Origin: JAJDAT01 sp964344185
Lineage (GTDB): Bacteria > Nitrospinota > Nitrospinia > Nitrospinales > JAJDAT01
Length of the DNA: 64,000 bases
NCBI GenBank assembly: GCA_964344185.1
Contig: CAYFMN010000001.1
Span: 260,318-324,317 of the forward strand
Direction of reading: 5' to 3'
In this document: piece after piece, positions 34,691 through 43,598 of the stretch
How the letters are laid out: each line of letters opens with the position of its first letter
Numbering within the stretch: position 1 is the stretch's first letter
The notes under the pieces: generated by a model
The model's input: the letters and a program-made list of their open reading frames with translations, nothing else
Database searches by the model: none
Told to the model about the DNA's origin: nothing
Translations under genes and position numbers: made by a program

Positions 34691-34836
34691 ATTAGATACT
34701 ACCTTATATTTTAAGTATTAATTGCTCGCTCCCTTCATTAAAAAGTTCCAAATATTAATCTAACTGTCTCCTCATAGATTCCCAAAGCTAAATTTTTAAG
34801 ATAATAGCGAACAATAAACTATCCAAGGAGGATTTA

Positions 34837-35832
34837 ATGAAAATAAAGAAGTCTTTGACCCTTTTGTTGGTCGCCATTTCGTTTGCTATTTTATCCCAGT
34901 CTGTTGTTTGGGCAGGTCCCATCGAAGTAGATCCAAATTTATCTGACTATCAAAAGAGTTCCGGAGTTAGCGGAAATCTTTCTAGTATTGGTTCCGATAC
35001 GCTCAATAACTTAATGGCGCTATGGAGCGAAAAATTCAAAGAAATTTATCCAAACGTGAATATTCAAATCGAAGGTAAAGGGTCTTCCACCGCTCCTCCT
35101 GCTTTGATTTCGGCTACCGCTCAATTGGGACCAATGTCCCGTGGTATGAAAAATAAAGAGTTGGACGCCTTTGAGGCCAAATATGGTTATAAGCCAACCC
35201 CTGTGAGAGTAGCGGTTGACGCTTTAGCCGTTTTTGTTAATAAGGATAACCCGGTAAAAGGCCTTTCTTTGAAACAAATTGACGCTATTTTTTCAAAAAA
35301 TCGAAAAAGGGGAATGGATAACGATATCAAAACTTGGGGCGCAGCTGGTTTAACAGGAAGTTGGGCCAATCGACCAATCAGCCTTTATGGAAGAAACTCA
35401 GCCTCTGGAACATATGGTTACTTCAAAAAAATCGCTATGAAAAAAGGCGATTATAAGGACACCGTAAAAGAGCAACCAGGTTCCGCTTCTGTAGTTCAAA
35501 GCGTTAGCGTTGATAAGTATTCTGTGGGTTATAGCGGAATTGGTTATAAGACTGCAAGCGTTCGAGCTATTCCAATTGCTGAAAGCGGTACTGATTATAT
35601 CGAGCCCACCGCCGAAAATGCTTTGGAAGGCGAATATCCTCTAGCGCGTTTTCTGTATGTCTATGTTAATAAAGCTCCTGGAAAAGCGTTAGATCCTTTA
35701 ACTCATGAGTTTTTGAAAATGGTTCTTTCGAAACAGGGGCAGCAAGTTGTTGTAAAAGATGGATATTTCCCGATCGCTAATACCATTGCCCAACAAGATT
35801 TAGCTTCATTGGGTGAATCGATGACTAATTAA
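34837..35832 (+). CDS. pstS: Phosphate ABC transporter substrate-binding protein
   Basis: 331 residues with signal peptide (KKSLTLLLVAISFAILSQSVVWA). PstS-fold landmarks are VSGNLSSIGSDTLNNLMALW, IQIEGKGSSTAPPALISATAQLGPMSRGM (phosphate-binding loops), ISLYGRNSASGTYGYF and VVQSVSVDKYSVGYSGIGY. The ATG has an excellent AAGGAGG Shine-Dalgarno. It captures phosphate in the periplasm after entry through the porin and passes it to PstCA. The stop overlaps the pstC ATG by one base (TAATG). Candidate Pho boxes lie 150 bp upstream. It opens the pstSCAB-phoU operon. Confidence 0.95.
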   Translation: MKIKKSLTLLLVAISFAILSQSVVWAGPIEVDPNLSDYQKSSGVSGNLSSIGSDTLNNLMALWSEKFKEIYPNVNIQIEGKGSSTAPPALISATAQLGPMSRGMKNKELDAFEAKYGYKPTPVRVAVDALAVFVNKDNPVKGLSLKQIDAIFSKNRKRGMDNDIKTWGAAGLTGSWANRPISLYGRNSASGTYGYFKKIAMKKGDYKDTVKEQPGSASVVQSVSVDKYSVGYSGIGYKTASVRAIPIAESGTDYIEPTAENALEGEYPLARFLYVYVNKAPGKALDPLTHEFLKMVLSKQGQQVVVKDGYFPIANTIAQQDLASLGESMTN

Positions 35833-38108
35833 TGGAACCTAATCAAGCTACGGCAGATTTGGGAAATATTCCTTCAAGTTCGAAGGGGTCTAATGCCCTG
35901 TCGGCGGGCGTAGTCCGCCGACTTGGGATTGATCGTTGGGCGAAATATTTGGTCTCGTTCGGCGGTATATCTATTATCTTCTCTATTTTAGCCATCCTTT
36001 TTGTGATACTGGCAGTTGCCTATCCTTTATTTAAAAGCCCTGAACTAGATTTAATCAACGTCATTCATCCATTGGAGAAAAGCGATTCGGTTTTTCTGGT
36101 TGGCGTTGACGACTATCGGGAAATAACTTATACAGTTCACGCTAAAGGTTTTTCGTTTTACTCTTTAGTTGATAAAAAGCCTTTAGTTGTAAATAAAGTT
36201 TCAAGTTTAAATAATGCGTCAATCGTGTCCGCAGTCCAATTTGGGAAATCGGATTTTGCCTTAGGTTTGTCTGATGGTCTCGTTATTTTGACTCATTTAG
36301 ATTTTGATATTTCGTTTAGCGACGATATTAGAAGTATTACCCCTCAATTGAAATCGAGTCCTCCGATTAAAGTTTCATCGGATGGTTCTCCGGTAAATCG
36401 AATGGCTTTTTTTAAAGGAAAAAAGGGCTATTGGGTTGCTGTGCCCTTTGATTCAAAGATTGTTTGGATAGCTGTAAAAGAACGCCGAACTATGATGGGG
36501 ACGGTTAAAAGAAAGAAATACATTAATGAAATTGCGGTTCCACAAAAAGGAGGAATTACCTCGCTAATATCTGGCTCGGATGGAGAAACTTTACTTGTTG
36601 GCACTGGATCGGGCCAATTGATAAGAGTTTTTCTAGGCAGGCCCCAAAATGAAGAAGTGGTTGTTGAAACACTGGGAACTACCGCTCGGGAAGGCATAGG
36701 AGTTTCTAAGCTTGCATTTCTATTGGGCGGTCAAACTTTAATTGTGGGAGACCAAGAAGGGGGAGTTAATTCTTATCAGCTTATAAGGGAAAAAGGCGGA
36801 TCAAGACGATTAATGCCAATGTATGCATTTGAGTCGCATGAAAAGGAAGTTTCGATTATTCAGGCTTCTTCTAGAAATAAAGGTTTTATAACAGGAGACT
36901 CTACTGGAACAATAAGGTACCATTACGGCACTTCAGGTAGCACTCAATTTAACGTCCCTTTAAAGGATAGAAAGAGCGTTTTAGCCGCTTTTATATCGCC
37001 CAAAAACGATGGTTTGATTTTGTTTGATTCCAGTGGAAGCCTTTTTAATTGGAAGATGGATCATCCTCACCCAGAAGTTGGTTGGAAAACGTTGTTCGGT
37101 CGCGTTATTTACGAGGGATATAAAGAGCCGGATTTTGTTTGGCAATCGACAGGAGGATCTGATGAGTTTGAGCCTAAATTTAGTTTAACGCCTTTAATTC
37201 AAGGAGCGTTAAAGGGAACGTTTTACGCAATATTATTTGCGGTTCCTATTGCTTTATTTGGCGCGTTTTATACTTCGGAGTTTATGCATCCAAAGTACAA
37301 AACCTTGATTAAGCCAATTATTGAAATTATGGCGGCTTTGCCAAGCGTAGTTTTAGGCTTTTTTGCGGCTCTTTGGTTGGCTCCAAACATAGAAAAGCTA
37401 CTTCCGGGATTAGTGTTATCGCCTTTGATAGTTATGGCTTTAATTTTTGCTTATTTAGTGGCAAAAGAGAAATATCCCGATATTTTGACATTTGGCAGAA
37501 AAGCCGGATCAGAATTATGGCCAGTAACAATTTTAGTAATAGTTGGATTGTTAATTGGACTTGGACTCTCTGGTCAAATTGAAAGTCTTGTGCTGGGCGG
37601 TGATTATAGGTTATGGCTGAATGAGTCTTTAGGTTTGGATTACGACCAAAGAAACTCTTTAGTGGTTGGTTTAGCTATGGGGTTTGCCGTGACTCCTATT
37701 ATTTATACGATTGCAGAAGATTCACTCTCAAATGTACCTGGTCATTTAAAAGCAGGTTCTTTGGCGGTTGGGGCAACGCCTTGGCAAACTGGTATAAAAG
37801 TTGTATTACCAACCGCAAGCCCTGGAATTTTTTCCGCAATCATGATTGGATTTGGCAGAGCTGTGGGGGAAACAATGATAGTTCTCATGGCAACAGGCAA
37901 TACTCCTATTATGGATTGGAATATTTTTTCCGGTTTTCGAGCGATATCGGCGAATATTGCCGTGGAATTGCCCGAAGCTCCCGAAGGGGGAACTTTATTC
38001 CGTTTGCTTTTTTTAGCGGCTTTACTTCTTTTTATTTTTACTTTTGTGGCAAATACTTTAGCTGAATGGGTAAGACTTCGATTAAGGGAAAGGTATAAAG
38101 TTCTGTGA
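35832..38108 (+). CDS. pstC: Phosphate ABC transporter permease PstC with large periplasmic beta-propeller-like insertion
   Basis: 758 residues, over twice the 319 of E. coli PstC. After the N-terminal membrane helix (about residues 38-62, ISIIFSILAILFVILAVAYP) comes a roughly 370-residue insertion with WD40/YVTN-like repeats (SDGLVILTHLDFD, GSDGETLLVGTGSGQLIRVF, GGQTLIVGDQEGGVNSYQL, NDGLILFDSSGSLFNW). The canonical permease domain follows from about residue 450 with the EAA-type loop GHLKAGSLAVGATPWQTGIKVVLPTASPGIF. From helix topology the insertion is periplasmic. Similar enlarged PstC proteins occur in some gammaproteobacteria; their added domain has no established role. The gene overlaps pstA by 4 bases. 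Confidence 0.92.
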   Translation: MEPNQATADLGNIPSSSKGSNALSAGVVRRLGIDRWAKYLVSFGGISIIFSILAILFVILAVAYPLFKSPELDLINVIHPLEKSDSVFLVGVDDYREITYTVHAKGFSFYSLVDKKPLVVNKVSSLNNASIVSAVQFGKSDFALGLSDGLVILTHLDFDISFSDDIRSITPQLKSSPPIKVSSDGSPVNRMAFFKGKKGYWVAVPFDSKIVWIAVKERRTMMGTVKRKKYINEIAVPQKGGITSLISGSDGETLLVGTGSGQLIRVFLGRPQNEEVVVETLGTTAREGIGVSKLAFLLGGQTLIVGDQEGGVNSYQLIREKGGSRRLMPMYAFESHEKEVSIIQASSRNKGFITGDSTGTIRYHYGTSGSTQFNVPLKDRKSVLAAFISPKNDGLILFDSSGSLFNWKMDHPHPEVGWKTLFGRVIYEGYKEPDFVWQSTGGSDEFEPKFSLTPLIQGALKGTFYAILFAVPIALFGAFYTSEFMHPKYKTLIKPIIEIMAALPSVVLGFFAALWLAPNIEKLLPGLVLSPLIVMALIFAYLVAKEKYPDILTFGRKAGSELWPVTILVIVGLLIGLGLSGQIESLVLGGDYRLWLNESLGLDYDQRNSLVVGLAMGFAVTPIIYTIAEDSLSNVPGHLKAGSLAVGATPWQTGIKVVLPTASPGIFSAIMIGFGRAVGETMIVLMATGNTPIMDWNIFSGFRAISANIAVELPEAPEGGTLFRLLFLAALLLFIFTFVANTLAEWVRLRLRERYKVL

Positions 38109-39721
38109 AAACAGTTTGGGATCGCGGCGATTTTTTTATTTGGCTTACGGGGGCGGCTCTAGCTCTTTCTCTGATTATGGTAACTGGCTTGCTCGGAATC
38201 GTTGTAAAAAATGGTTTAGGGTATTTTTGGCCTAAAAAGGTATATCAATATAGTTTAAATGATAATCGCTCTTTTTTTGTTCAGGAGAAAGAAACTGAAC
38301 TTATCCCTGAGAGCAAGGCTAATTCTGGCGAAGAACGATTCCGCATTAAAGTTAAAAAAGGTAATCGCGATATTGATGGCACCGATTATTTATGGATTGA
38401 TAAGGATACCATACAATCAAGAAAAGCAATTCCTGCAACTTTAATTATCGAACGTTTGGAGTGGGGGAATTTTCACGGTTTGATTCATGAAGTCAAATTT
38501 GCCGATAAACCGGCGGTGGTAGGCGAAGAAAAAGCTTGGAAATATTTAAATGAATTAATGCCTTTCATTCTTGAAAAACGCGAAGAAACTCATGAGATCG
38601 AGAAAAAAGACATTGGACGAATTAGTAATAAAATTGAAGGTATCCGTTTAGGGTTAAGAAAATTAGAGCTGGAAGGAGATTTGACTCAAAAAGATAAGGA
38701 CGAAGCGGATAGGCGTTTAAGGGCATTACAAGTAGAAAATGATAAGTATGAAAAAAAATTGAAAAGCCTTAGAAAAGAAGTTGAAGGATATATTTTAATT
38801 AAAGAATCGGATAAGGTTGAGCAAAAAATCAAATTGGCCCAGTTAGTCAGGGTGTATAGACCGAATACCTTTGGCCTTTTTGATAAAATGCTATTTTTCT
38901 TATCAAAATTACGGGAATTCATTTTTGACGATCCTCGTGAATCCAATACTGAAGGCGGTGTTTTTCCCGCGATTTTTGGAACGGTCATGATGGTTGTGGT
39001 GATGAGTTTGTTTGCGGCGCCATTAGGGATTTTGGCGGCTTTTTATTTGAGAGAGTATGCAAAACCCGGCCCTTTTGTTAGTATTGTACGTATAGCTGTA
39101 AATAACTTAGCTGGCGTACCCTCCATTGTGTTTGGCGTTTTTGGAGTTGGTTTTTTTATATACACATTGGGCGGGTCAATTGATCAATTATTTTTTCCAG
39201 AGCGCTTGCCAACTCCAACCTTTGGAACGGGCGGGATATTGTGGGCTTCATTGACTTTGGCTCTTTTAACTGTGCCGGTTGTTATTGTTTCGACTGAAGA
39301 AGGTTTGGCCGCCGTTCCTCCTGGGATTCGAGAAGCTTCGCTTGCGCTTGGATCAACAAAAGCCGAAACGATCTGGAAAACGGTATTTCCTGCGGTAATG
39401 CCTTCAATTTTGACTGGTTTGATTTTAGCGATGGCAAGAGCGGCTGGGGAAGTAGCCCCATTAATGATTACGGGAGTTGTGAAAATAGCTCCGTCCTTAC
39501 CAGTGGATGGAGTGTGGCCTTTTGTTCATCTAGAAAGAAAGTTCATGCATTTGGGGTTCCATATTTATGACGTAGGTTTTCAATCTCCTAATGTAGACGC
39601 CGCAAGGCCAATGGTTTTTACCACCACATTATTGTTAATAGGTATAGTTGTTTTATTAAATATTGCTGCAATAGTTATGCGTAACCGTCTCCGGCGTAAG
39701 TTGTCTGCTGGCGGATTTTAA
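38105..39721 (+). CDS. pstA: Phosphate ABC transporter permease PstA with periplasmic coiled-coil insertion
   Basis: 538 residues against about 296 in E. coli. It starts with GTG in the pstC stop (GTGA). The first helix (about 10-35) is followed by about 240 extra residues, including a beta-rich part (SLNDNRSFFVQEKETELIPE) and a long charged coiled coil (about residues 165-228, EKKDIGRISNKIEGIRLGLR...). The permease core then runs to the end with the EAA loop GIREASLALGSTKAETIWKTVFPAVMPSIL and MARAAGEVAPLM. It pairs with PstC. Both permeases are enlarged in the same place, suggesting the two insertions touch each other or PstS in the periplasm. Confidence 0.93.
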   Translation: MKTVWDRGDFFIWLTGAALALSLIMVTGLLGIVVKNGLGYFWPKKVYQYSLNDNRSFFVQEKETELIPESKANSGEERFRIKVKKGNRDIDGTDYLWIDKDTIQSRKAIPATLIIERLEWGNFHGLIHEVKFADKPAVVGEEKAWKYLNELMPFILEKREETHEIEKKDIGRISNKIEGIRLGLRKLELEGDLTQKDKDEADRRLRALQVENDKYEKKLKSLRKEVEGYILIKESDKVEQKIKLAQLVRVYRPNTFGLFDKMLFFLSKLREFIFDDPRESNTEGGVFPAIFGTVMMVVVMSLFAAPLGILAAFYLREYAKPGPFVSIVRIAVNNLAGVPSIVFGVFGVGFFIYTLGGSIDQLFFPERLPTPTFGTGGILWASLTLALLTVPVVIVSTEEGLAAVPPGIREASLALGSTKAETIWKTVFPAVMPSILTGLILAMARAAGEVAPLMITGVVKIAPSLPVDGVWPFVHLERKFMHLGFHIYDVGFQSPNVDAARPMVFTTTLLLIGIVVLLNIAAIVMRNRLRRKLSAGGF

Positions 39722-39733
39722 AGGAATCAACAA

Positions 39734-40636
39734 ATGGGATCTCAAGTTATCAATCAAGATAAGACGGACAATATGGACAAGACCATTAATATTGCCATTG
39801 ATTCTAAGAAGTCGAATCAAGGATCAAAAACCTTAAAAGAATCTTTAGATTCCTCCACTTCTGCAGAGTCAGAGTCAAAAGATTATGTTGCCGTTAACAT
39901 AAAAAATGTGAGGTTTTATTATGGAGATAACTTGGCGCTTAAAGGGATTGATATGGCAATTAGTCGGCATAAAGCGACTGCTTTGATTGGTCCTTCTGGT
40001 TGTGGCAAATCAACGTTATTGCGATGCGTAAATAGAATGAATGACTTGATAGACGGTTGTCGGATGGAAGGTTCCATTAAGGTTGAGGGCAGAAATATCA
40101 ACGATCCCAATTGGCCGGTTAACGAATTGCGTAAAACCATTGGGATGGTTTTTCAAAAGTCTAATCCGTTTCCCAAGAGCATTTGGGAAAATGTCGCTTA
40201 TGGTCCCCAAATCCATGGAGTCAAAAATAAGACCGAGTTGGATAATTTAGTTGAAGAAAAATTAAAGCAAGTGGCTCTGTGGGATGAAGTAAAAGATAGA
40301 TTAGATTCCAGCGCGTTGAGGCTTTCTGGAGGACAACAACAAAGGTTATGTATTGCTAGAGCTTTATCTGTAGATCCTGAAGTTATTTTAATGGACGAGC
40401 CATGTTCGGCTTTAGATCCTATTGCTACCGCTCGAATAGAAGAATTAATTGTTTATCTAAAAGAGCGATATACGATTTTGATTGTTACCCATAATATGCA
40501 ACAGGCGGCTCGCGTGGCTGATGATACTGGGTTTATGCTTATGGGTGAGTTGATTGAATGTGGTTCTACGGATCACATTTTTACTAATCCGAGTAAAAAA
40601 CAAACGGAAGATTATATTACCGGTCGATTTGGGTAA
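39734..40636 (+). CDS. pstB: Phosphate ABC transporter ATP-binding protein
   Basis: 300 residues with Walker A GPSGCGKST at about residue 86, Q-loop MVFQKSNPFPKSIWENV, signature LSGGQQQRLCIARAL, Walker B VILMDEPCSALDP and H-loop IVTHNMQQAAR. The ADDTGFMLMGELIECG end is typical of PstB. Compared with the usual 250-260 residues it has about 45 extra polar N-terminal residues rich in Asn, Asp, Lys and Ser; internal ATGs (for example at MDKTINIAID) could be used instead. It powers import and, with PhoU, signals to PhoR. It is 12 bp after pstA. Confidence 0.96.
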   Translation: MGSQVINQDKTDNMDKTINIAIDSKKSNQGSKTLKESLDSSTSAESESKDYVAVNIKNVRFYYGDNLALKGIDMAISRHKATALIGPSGCGKSTLLRCVNRMNDLIDGCRMEGSIKVEGRNINDPNWPVNELRKTIGMVFQKSNPFPKSIWENVAYGPQIHGVKNKTELDNLVEEKLKQVALWDEVKDRLDSSALRLSGGQQQRLCIARALSVDPEVILMDEPCSALDPIATARIEELIVYLKERYTILIVTHNMQQAARVADDTGFMLMGELIECGSTDHIFTNPSKKQTEDYITGRFG

Positions 40637-40660
40637 TAAATTTTTTTATATGAGCTAATT

Positions 40661-41350
40661 ATGTCAAGGCATTCCCATCATTTTGGAAATCAATTAGAAA
40701 CTTTAAGAAAGATGCTTCTTTCTATAGGGGCATTGACTGAGCAGAGCGTCGACAAATCTTTAAAAGCTCTCCAAGGGAGAGATTTTGATTTGGCTATGGA
40801 AGTGATTAAGTCAGATGAGCGAATCGATCAAGCCGAAGTAGAGTTAGAAGAGGAGTGTCTAAAAACCCTTGCTCTTTATCAGCCTGTCGCTACAGACCTA
40901 AGATTAATTGTTGCAATTTTAAAAATGAATAACGATTTAGAGCGAATTGCCGATATGGCCGTAAATCTGGCTGAAAGGTCAATAGACTTACAAAAGTATG
41001 GTAAGTTTGATTTACCTCCCATATTTAAAGATATGGCAAGCAAGGCTCTTTGGATGCTTAAAGCAAGTTTAGATACTTTCGTAGGTCAAGACTCTAAATT
41101 GGCGAGAGAGATTTGCGCGACTGACGAGGATGTTGACGACGCTCTTAAGGAAATGTACCAAATTGTTCAAGGGGAAGTTCGTAAGAATCCAAATGATATT
41201 CAGAAGATGCTTTTTATTTTAAGCGCTTCCCGATATTTAGAGCGAATTGCTGATTTGGCAACCAATATTGCCGAAGATGTTGTATATATTGTGGAAGGAA
41301 ATATTATCCGACATCGCACGGAAATCGATAAACCCGCTTCTAGCACGTGA
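40661..41350 (+). CDS. phoU: Phosphate signalling regulator PhoU
   Basis: 229 residues, all-helical, with two PhoU repeats, each having the metal-binding (E/D)xxxD pattern: LKMNNDLERIADMAVNLAE near residue 88 and LSASRYLERIADLATNIAED near residue 190. PhoU links PstSCAB to PhoR so that the regulon is off when phosphate is sufficient. It ends the operon. No clear terminator is seen in the 25-bp convergent gap before the stop of the TPR membrane gene on the other strand. Confidence 0.95.
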   Translation: MSRHSHHFGNQLETLRKMLLSIGALTEQSVDKSLKALQGRDFDLAMEVIKSDERIDQAEVELEEECLKTLALYQPVATDLRLIVAILKMNNDLERIADMAVNLAERSIDLQKYGKFDLPPIFKDMASKALWMLKASLDTFVGQDSKLAREICATDEDVDDALKEMYQIVQGEVRKNPNDIQKMLFILSASRYLERIADLATNIAEDVVYIVEGNIIRHRTEIDKPASST

Positions 41351-41375
41351 AAGGACCGTCCGTTCTCTTTAGGTT

Positions 41376-43136
41376 TTATGAGCTTTTTTTCAGTAGATTA
41401 ATAATTTCTGGTTCAATTATTCTTTCTGGATTTAGACGTACGCTTTTTTTAAGATGGAAAAGCGCTGGTTTTATTTCTTTTCGAACTTTTAGATAATATA
41501 ATCCTAGTTGATGTTGAAAGCTTGCGTTGCTAGGATTCAGCTTTGCCGCCAGCTTAAATTCCTCAAAAGCTTCTTCCTTTTTTCCGAGTTTAAATAAAAA
41601 TGTCGCCTTATTGTAATGAGCTAACGCAAAGTCGGGTTTTTCCTTAATTGCAATAGTCAGGCGTTGAATGGCTTCGTCCGTTTTTCCCATAGTTCCATAC
41701 AAAACTCCGAGATGGTTATTTGTTTTTGCTCTTTGTGGATGGTTTTTAAGGATTTCTAAATAAACGGATTCGGCTTCAGAAAGTTTTCCCAGTTCTTCTA
41801 AGATAAGCGCCCGGTACTCTGCCGAAATTACGTTTTCTGAATTTAAAGTTTGAGCGCGTTCTAAATGCGTTAAAGCTTGATCAAATTCTTTCCTTCCCCA
41901 ATGAGTTAGACCAAGATACATGGTCGATATCGAATGATTTGGGTTTTTTTGTACGCTATCTTTCCATAAATCAAAATCATTTTTGAAAATTGACATTCGA
42001 AAAACGCAAAGACATGCAAATAAGACCAAATTAATAAAAATCACAATGTCTAAGTTGATTTTGCAAATTTTTTTATTTTGAAAAAGCTGGTTTAACCGCT
42101 CGATTAAATATGAGAATACAAGGAACGCCCCAATGCCTGGTATATAAAGGAATCGGTCCGCTTGCATTTGAGGAAGAGGAACGATGTGGGAGACTGGAAG
42201 CAGGGCAATACAAAACCACGATAAGCCAAAGAAAAGGGTTCGATTAGAGTTTTTAAGTTTAATTAGAAGATATAAAAATCCAACCGAAATGATTAGCGAT
42301 CCTGGAATATCTAATACAGATTTATAAATTAGATTTTGATACCAAATATTAAGATTGATTGGAAACGCCAACTTCAGCCAATATTCTTTAAAGACAGGGA
42401 TCATGCTATAGAACGAAAACAAAGGGTTGTTTTCCGGATGCGATCTTAACGTTTGTCCCTGAGAGTGGGATAAAATAGTGATGCAAGCCAGACAAAATGA
42501 GATAATCGCGTAAGAATATTTATCGAAAATCATTTTGCTTAGTTTCCTGGGCTTGAAACAAAAGTCGTAAAGGATAAGTAAAAGCGGTAAAACGATAACC
42601 GTGGACTTAGATAGGCAGGCGAGCGCAAAGCAAAATAGAGAAAACATACGCTTGTTCTCAATGTATTTAAGGAAGGAGAACAATAGGAGGGGTAGAGAAA
42701 GAACGTTTTTTCTTTCAGAAACCCAAGCTACGCTTTCGACATTAACTGGATGAATGAGAAATAATAGACCTGTCCATAACGCAATTCTTTTATTGCCTAA
42801 TATTATTGAAATTAGCCGGTATATAAGAAAAGCGTTAATAACGTGTAATAGGATGTTTGTTATCCGATATCCGATTGGGTTCAATCCAAATAGGAAATAA
42901 TCGACACTAAGCGAAACATGGACAAGCGGCAGATAGTCCCATTTATAAAAGGAAAAGAAAATTTCTTTCAGCGCCAGGATGTCAAAGTTTTTGATCAAAT
43001 GGTTTTGAAGGATGTAAACCGTGTCGTCAAAAACAAAGCCGTTTTGTAGAGAGTTAAAATATACGGCGATCCCCAGCCCGGTAAATAAGAGGAAAACTTT
43101 TTCTATTTCTGTTTTTGATTTTATGAGAGTTTTCAA
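41376..43136 (-). CDS. TMTC-like membrane glycosyltransferase with C-terminal TPRs
   Basis: 586 residues. The N-terminal part is a GT-C-like membrane domain of about 10 helices with the first-loop motif NGFVFDDTVYILQNHLI (acidic pair DD), NILLHVINAFLIYRLI, FLIHPVNVESVAWVSERKNVLSLPLLL and LPQMQADRFLYIPGIG. From about residue 395 there are five to six TPRs (YLGLTHWGRKEFDQALTHLERA, HLGVLYGTMGKTDEAIQRL, HYNKATFLFKLGKKEEAFEEF). This is the architecture of the TMTC/O-mannosyltransferase-like family; in bacteria acceptors are unknown. It starts about 460 bp from the radical SAM gene, with the mini-element between them. Confidence 0.82.
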   Translation of the reverse strand: MKTLIKSKTEIEKVFLLFTGLGIAVYFNSLQNGFVFDDTVYILQNHLIKNFDILALKEIFFSFYKWDYLPLVHVSLSVDYFLFGLNPIGYRITNILLHVINAFLIYRLISIILGNKRIALWTGLLFLIHPVNVESVAWVSERKNVLSLPLLLFSFLKYIENKRMFSLFCFALACLSKSTVIVLPLLLILYDFCFKPRKLSKMIFDKYSYAIISFCLACITILSHSQGQTLRSHPENNPLFSFYSMIPVFKEYWLKLAFPINLNIWYQNLIYKSVLDIPGSLIISVGFLYLLIKLKNSNRTLFFGLSWFCIALLPVSHIVPLPQMQADRFLYIPGIGAFLVFSYLIERLNQLFQNKKICKINLDIVIFINLVLFACLCVFRMSIFKNDFDLWKDSVQKNPNHSISTMYLGLTHWGRKEFDQALTHLERAQTLNSENVISAEYRALILEELGKLSEAESVYLEILKNHPQRAKTNNHLGVLYGTMGKTDEAIQRLTIAIKEKPDFALAHYNKATFLFKLGKKEEAFEEFKLAAKLNPSNASFQHQLGLYYLKVRKEIKPALFHLKKSVRLNPERIIEPEIINLLKKSS

Positions 43137-43460
43137 TAAGAGCCATCTCCGAACGAAAAAACGCTGTAAGGTATTAGTAAAAGATTAATGCAGTCGATTT
43201 CCCGTTTTTTGAGAGTTATTAATAATAAATATTATATTGAGAACCGTATGCCTTATCGAAGTCCTTTTAAAACTTTAGATGTTTAATTTTTTTGTGCTAG
43301 AATTTTTCGACTTTTTAGATTTTCGGCTAGAAACCAAAAAAATAACTTCGACGATGAGATCTTTAAATCATATTAAGTGTAATAGCGCTTTTGATTATTA
43401 GGGGAAATGATTAAAGTATAATTTATGCCATATTATTCTAATAATTTTTATTTAGATTAA
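43137..43460. other. AT-rich intergenic region, no gene seen
   Basis: Divergent gap between the TMTC-like gene and the PflX-like gene. It contains TATAAT at 43417-43422 with only a weak TTGATT 20 bp upstream, and no frame of note. Confidence 0.45.
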
Positions 43461-43570
43461 TTAAGAGCATCTCTAAAAAATAATTCGAAATTTAAACTTT
43501 TAGCAACTCACCCGCCCTTTATTAACAAGGACGGCTCGCGGCCAACTTCAATGTTTAGAGGTTCCCTTAA
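43461..43570. mobile_element. 110-bp mini-element with inverted ends and TTAA borders (IS5-like ends)
   Basis: The left end TTAAGAGCATCTCTAAA (43461-43477) and right end TTTAGAGGTTCCCTTAA (43554-43570) are inverted copies matching at 14 of 17 positions. TTAA at both borders could be the target duplication. The inner GAGCATCTCTAAA / GGGAACCTCTAAA arms resemble ends of IS5-family elements. No transposase fits in 110 bp, so it would be a MITE or an internally deleted IS. An imperfect CCGCCCTT...AAGGACGG hairpin lies inside. It ends about 30 bp before the PflX-like ATG. Confidence 0.55.
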
Positions 43571-43598
43571 TCTTATAAGCTGAAAGGTCTCCAAAAAA

